From Nectonema munidae (Eukaryota; Nematomorpha; Nectonematoida; Nectonematidae): a stretch of 64,000 nt of DNA. Positions within the stretch are counted from its first letter, which is position 1. Every line of letters starts with the position of its first letter. A model generated the notes under the pieces. The model ran no database searches, was not told the DNA's origin, and saw only the letters and a program-made list of their open reading frames with translations. A program made the position numbers and the translations under genes. Where the stretch lies: positions 592,501-656,500 of the forward strand of contig JAUIRK010000014.1 in assembly GCA_030549495.1 (NCBI GenBank), in the 5' to 3' direction. This document shows positions 61,794-64,000 of the stretch, piece by piece.

Positions 61794-62820
61794 GTATCTT
61801 TTTTTTGTTGTTCACTTAGCATGAATAGGTGTTGCAGAACTTTGAGATTTATTACAAATATAGAGCTAGATTATTATTCTTATTTTTTCACATTTCATGA
61901 TGCGTTGTTTGTGGTTCTTTCAAAATATCATTCATACTTTTTTTTATAAAAAGTTACATTTTCTTATCTCAGGTCGATTTATTGTGTTTCATAAAAAGAA
62001 TTGAGTTTAGCCAATCGCACTTAATGAAAGTCAAGTTCTTATCGTCTAACCAATTATTTCTATAAAATAATTACCAATACAAAAGTTTAAATATTTTAAG
62101 CAATTATATAGATGAAGTGACGCTGAGTCTTGAAAAGACGGTAAAATTATTAAAAAAAAATTAATAGAAATAGTGCAAAATTTTTATTCAAAATTTGAAA
62201 AGATAAATTTTCGACCACTATCATCATCAACAGATCTCAACTACGAACTGAAGGAAGAGGATGACTCCCTACTCTCTCGATTTTGTTAAGTTAAGTAATT
62301 ATTATTTAAGATCTGTTGAGGAGCATAGTTGTCGAAAATTTATCTCTTCAAATTTTGAATAAAGACTTTTTACTATTCCTATTAACTTTTTTAATCAATA
62401 AAATAAACATAAAACATAAAAAATAAAAAAATAAAGATAAAACAATCGCATCTATTATAAAACAGTAATTGACGAATATAAGAATATTCAAATAAAAGAT
62501 AATTAATTACATACTAAAATCAAGTCTTCGATTTCAGGAAAAATCAGACAGCAGTTTTTTATAAAATAAAATAGTCTGTTTTAAGTTGCATAAAATTTCA
62601 TTGAAAAAGATAAGCAGATGATAACTTTTCAAAAACGTGTGCCTTTAAGGCAGAGACGCACCCAGAAAAGACCCTACCACTAATTGGAGTCCTTTTAGTG
62701 AAGGTAACCATGAGAAGGGAACAGCTATCGATACAAGTATGTAAAGTGCGCTTCCTCTGCATAATATTTCCCGTTAGATATGTGTATACTTCGGATGAAA
62801 CTTATTTAAACTTTTTTAAG
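61794..62820 (+). other. Intron 6 of the spalt-like gene
   Basis: 1.03 kb containing a fold-back repeat (62150-62397). At 62588-62640 is a stretch (TTTCATTGAAAAAGATAAGC and following) resembling the interior of the TTAA MITE at 56.9 kb. Ends in TTATTTAAACTTTTTTAAG. Confidence 0.65.
62150..62397. repeat. Fold-back element with about 88-bp arms
   Basis: Arms 62150-62237 and 62309-62397 are inverted copies with few mismatches; both contain TTCAAAATTTGAAAAGATAA-type and CAACAGATCT sequence. They are separated by a 71-bp loop including GAAGGAAGAGGATGAC. No coding capacity. It could be a fold-back MITE; the flanks do not show a clear target duplication. Confidence 0.75.
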
Positions 62821-63060
62821 GCATGCACTCGACACTTCAACTTCAAAGTTTGCTTGCAACTCCACTCCACCATTCATTTTCCCAAACTCTTTCCTTCAAA
62901 CCTGGGAAGTCACATGTGTAATTACTGCTTGCGGCATTTTTACAATGAAAAAGTCTTCATTCTTCACATCCAAAGTCACTCGATTTACCACGCCTCAAAT
63001 AAAAGTCTACGGAAGGGTGATGGTCCTTTCGAGAGTAAATTTGGAGCAAAGAGAACGCCG
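62821..63060 (+). CDS. sall: Spalt-like protein, exon 7 (two C2H2 fingers), partial
   Basis: Acceptor AAACTTTTTTAAG at 62820. Joined in phase 0 to exon 6, it gives YCKACTRHFNFKVCLQLH, then STIH: a perfect C-x2-C-x12-H-x3-H finger made by the splice. After an 11-residue linker comes HMCNYCLRHFYNEKVF, then ILHIQSH, another C2H2 finger. It has the position and feel of the single finger that follows the second pair in SALL proteins (HSCPICQKKFTNAVxLQQHIRMH). The tail is SIYHASNKSLRKGDGPFES. I end the exon at CCG|GTAAAC (63060), but the frame stays open and another donor exists at 63154 (AACT|GTAATT). The gene should continue beyond the window, since spalt proteins normally carry further finger pairs. 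Fingers here have lost most family consensus outside the zinc ligands. Confidence 0.7.
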
Positions 63061-63154
63061 GTAAACGCCACCTCAACTCAGCCAAGAGTTAGCGAACTAA
63101 GTCATGATACGTGGTTTCAAAGGGATTGGCTCGCTGCGATCAATCCTATTAACT

Positions 63155-64000
63155 GTAATTCTCCTTTATATTTGTTTTATTTTTTCCAATTTCATTACAA
63201 AAGATTTATTTTCTTTTGTCCTAAGTTTTGTATCTTTAAAACCCAGTAATTAAAATTTGAATGTCGCGTTCTAAAAATGTGCAAAAAGACTTAGAATACT
63301 TTCATTATAATTCTCATTCTAGGAATATTCGGGAATTAATGTATCGTATTTAAATTACTTTGTAAATGTTCTCCCTTCTTATCAAACCTTAAATTCAAGA
63401 TTTATCTACAAATTTCAGTCATTTCCTCAAACATTTCACTTTCTTTCTTCAGTCTAAACTGGGGGGAGGGGGCTGGTCAAAACGGCCCACTACCAAAACA
63501 GTAACAGTTTTTTTGATCAAAACGACCCCATTTAAAATGTCAAAACTCTTCCATTAAAAAGTAGAATACGCCACATTCAAAAAGCCAAAAGAGCGACAAA
63601 TTTTGAGCCAAAAATTGAAAATAAGTTTTCATTTTTAATTGTGACAGTTTTATGCCTATTTTTGTTAATAAGTTTGATCTACAAAATTTTGATATTTATC
63701 ATCATAAATGTGAAAAGAACGAGTTTCTTTTGTTTTTTGCTCGGTATATCACAAATAGCGACCTGATTCCCTTGAAATATTGTCTGACGTATTTGCGTTC
63801 TAATTATTGTTATTCATTTTTGGTGAAATTAACTGTTCTTTTTTCCTCACTTTATGTATTTTATTAACCTAATATTATTTGAACTGAATTGTGAATGATG
63901 TTTTCTCTCGCACGTAAAAAAGTGTGGATTATTTTTTTTAAACAATTTTATTTTATTTTATTTTATACATAATAAGTATTCTAATTTATTTATTTTTAAA
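63155..64000. other. Downstream stretch, no gene recognised
   Basis: The open frame continues to 63249 but turns into an F/Y-rich, AT-driven sequence, so coding past 63154 is unlikely. 63460-63610 is a GC-richer repeat-like patch with repeated CAAAACG words (GGTCAAAACGGCCC, ATCAAAACGACCCC). The open frame at 63652-63867 has no motif. Confidence 0.45.

Noticed and set aside
62698-63249. A single 183-codon gene starting at 62698
   Set aside because: The zinc-finger part is better explained as exon 7 from an acceptor at 62820. The first part has no motif and the last part is AT-driven Phe/Tyr-rich sequence.
1-64000. LTR retroelement or Polinton remnants
   Set aside because: No long direct terminal repeats, and no integrase, protease or capsid-like frames were seen; all reverse-transcriptase signal belongs to the LINE at 3.3-5.7 kb.

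Overview
This is a very AT-rich window of animal nuclear DNA with short exons separated by long introns full of transposable-element debris. The one host gene I recognise is a spalt-type (Sal/SALL) zinc-finger gene. It and the TE mix (piggyBac, hAT, Tc1/mariner, a CR1/Jockey-type LINE, tRNA-derived SINEs) fit an arthropod genome. A crustacean such as a copepod would suit the composition, but I cannot fix the species.

Layout. Bases 1-31,800 hold no host gene I can support. They carry a decayed piggyBac copy (0.28-1.26 kb), a broken LINE (3.3-5.7 kb), hAT-like fragments (7.5-8.2, 27.6 kb), a complete but decayed mariner-like element with TA target duplication (15.58-16.90 kb), three SINE copies (9.7, 12.6, 30.6 kb), a hAT MITE with a perfect internal hairpin (21.4 kb) and several TTAA-flanked MITEs.

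From 31,848 to at least 63,060 runs a divergent spalt-like gene on the + strand. I built it as seven exons whose splice phases all agree. Exon 1 carries an MTRRKQ start motif (the SALL NuRD-recruiting motif is MSRRKQ). Exon 2 has the N-terminal C2HC finger and exon 3 the Q/L-rich oligomerisation segment. Exons 4-5 give a paired C2H2 finger with the FSTKxNLKVH signature. Exons 6-7 give two more fingers, one of them created by the splice itself. The 3' part lies beyond the window or is not recognisable. Intron 1 is about 20.7 kb and holds two piggyBac elements, one of them nearly intact, plus a second copy of the hairpin MITE.

The most interesting pattern is in the TTAA elements. Three piggyBac elements and at least five MITEs share a TTAACCC(A/G)TTAA...CCAATG end scaffold or parts of it, but nearly every lineage has a different short palindrome at the same place. 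This looks like a diversified set of transposase-binding palindromes on a common frame. I saw no rRNA, canonical tRNA, CRISPR array, LTR element or Polinton.
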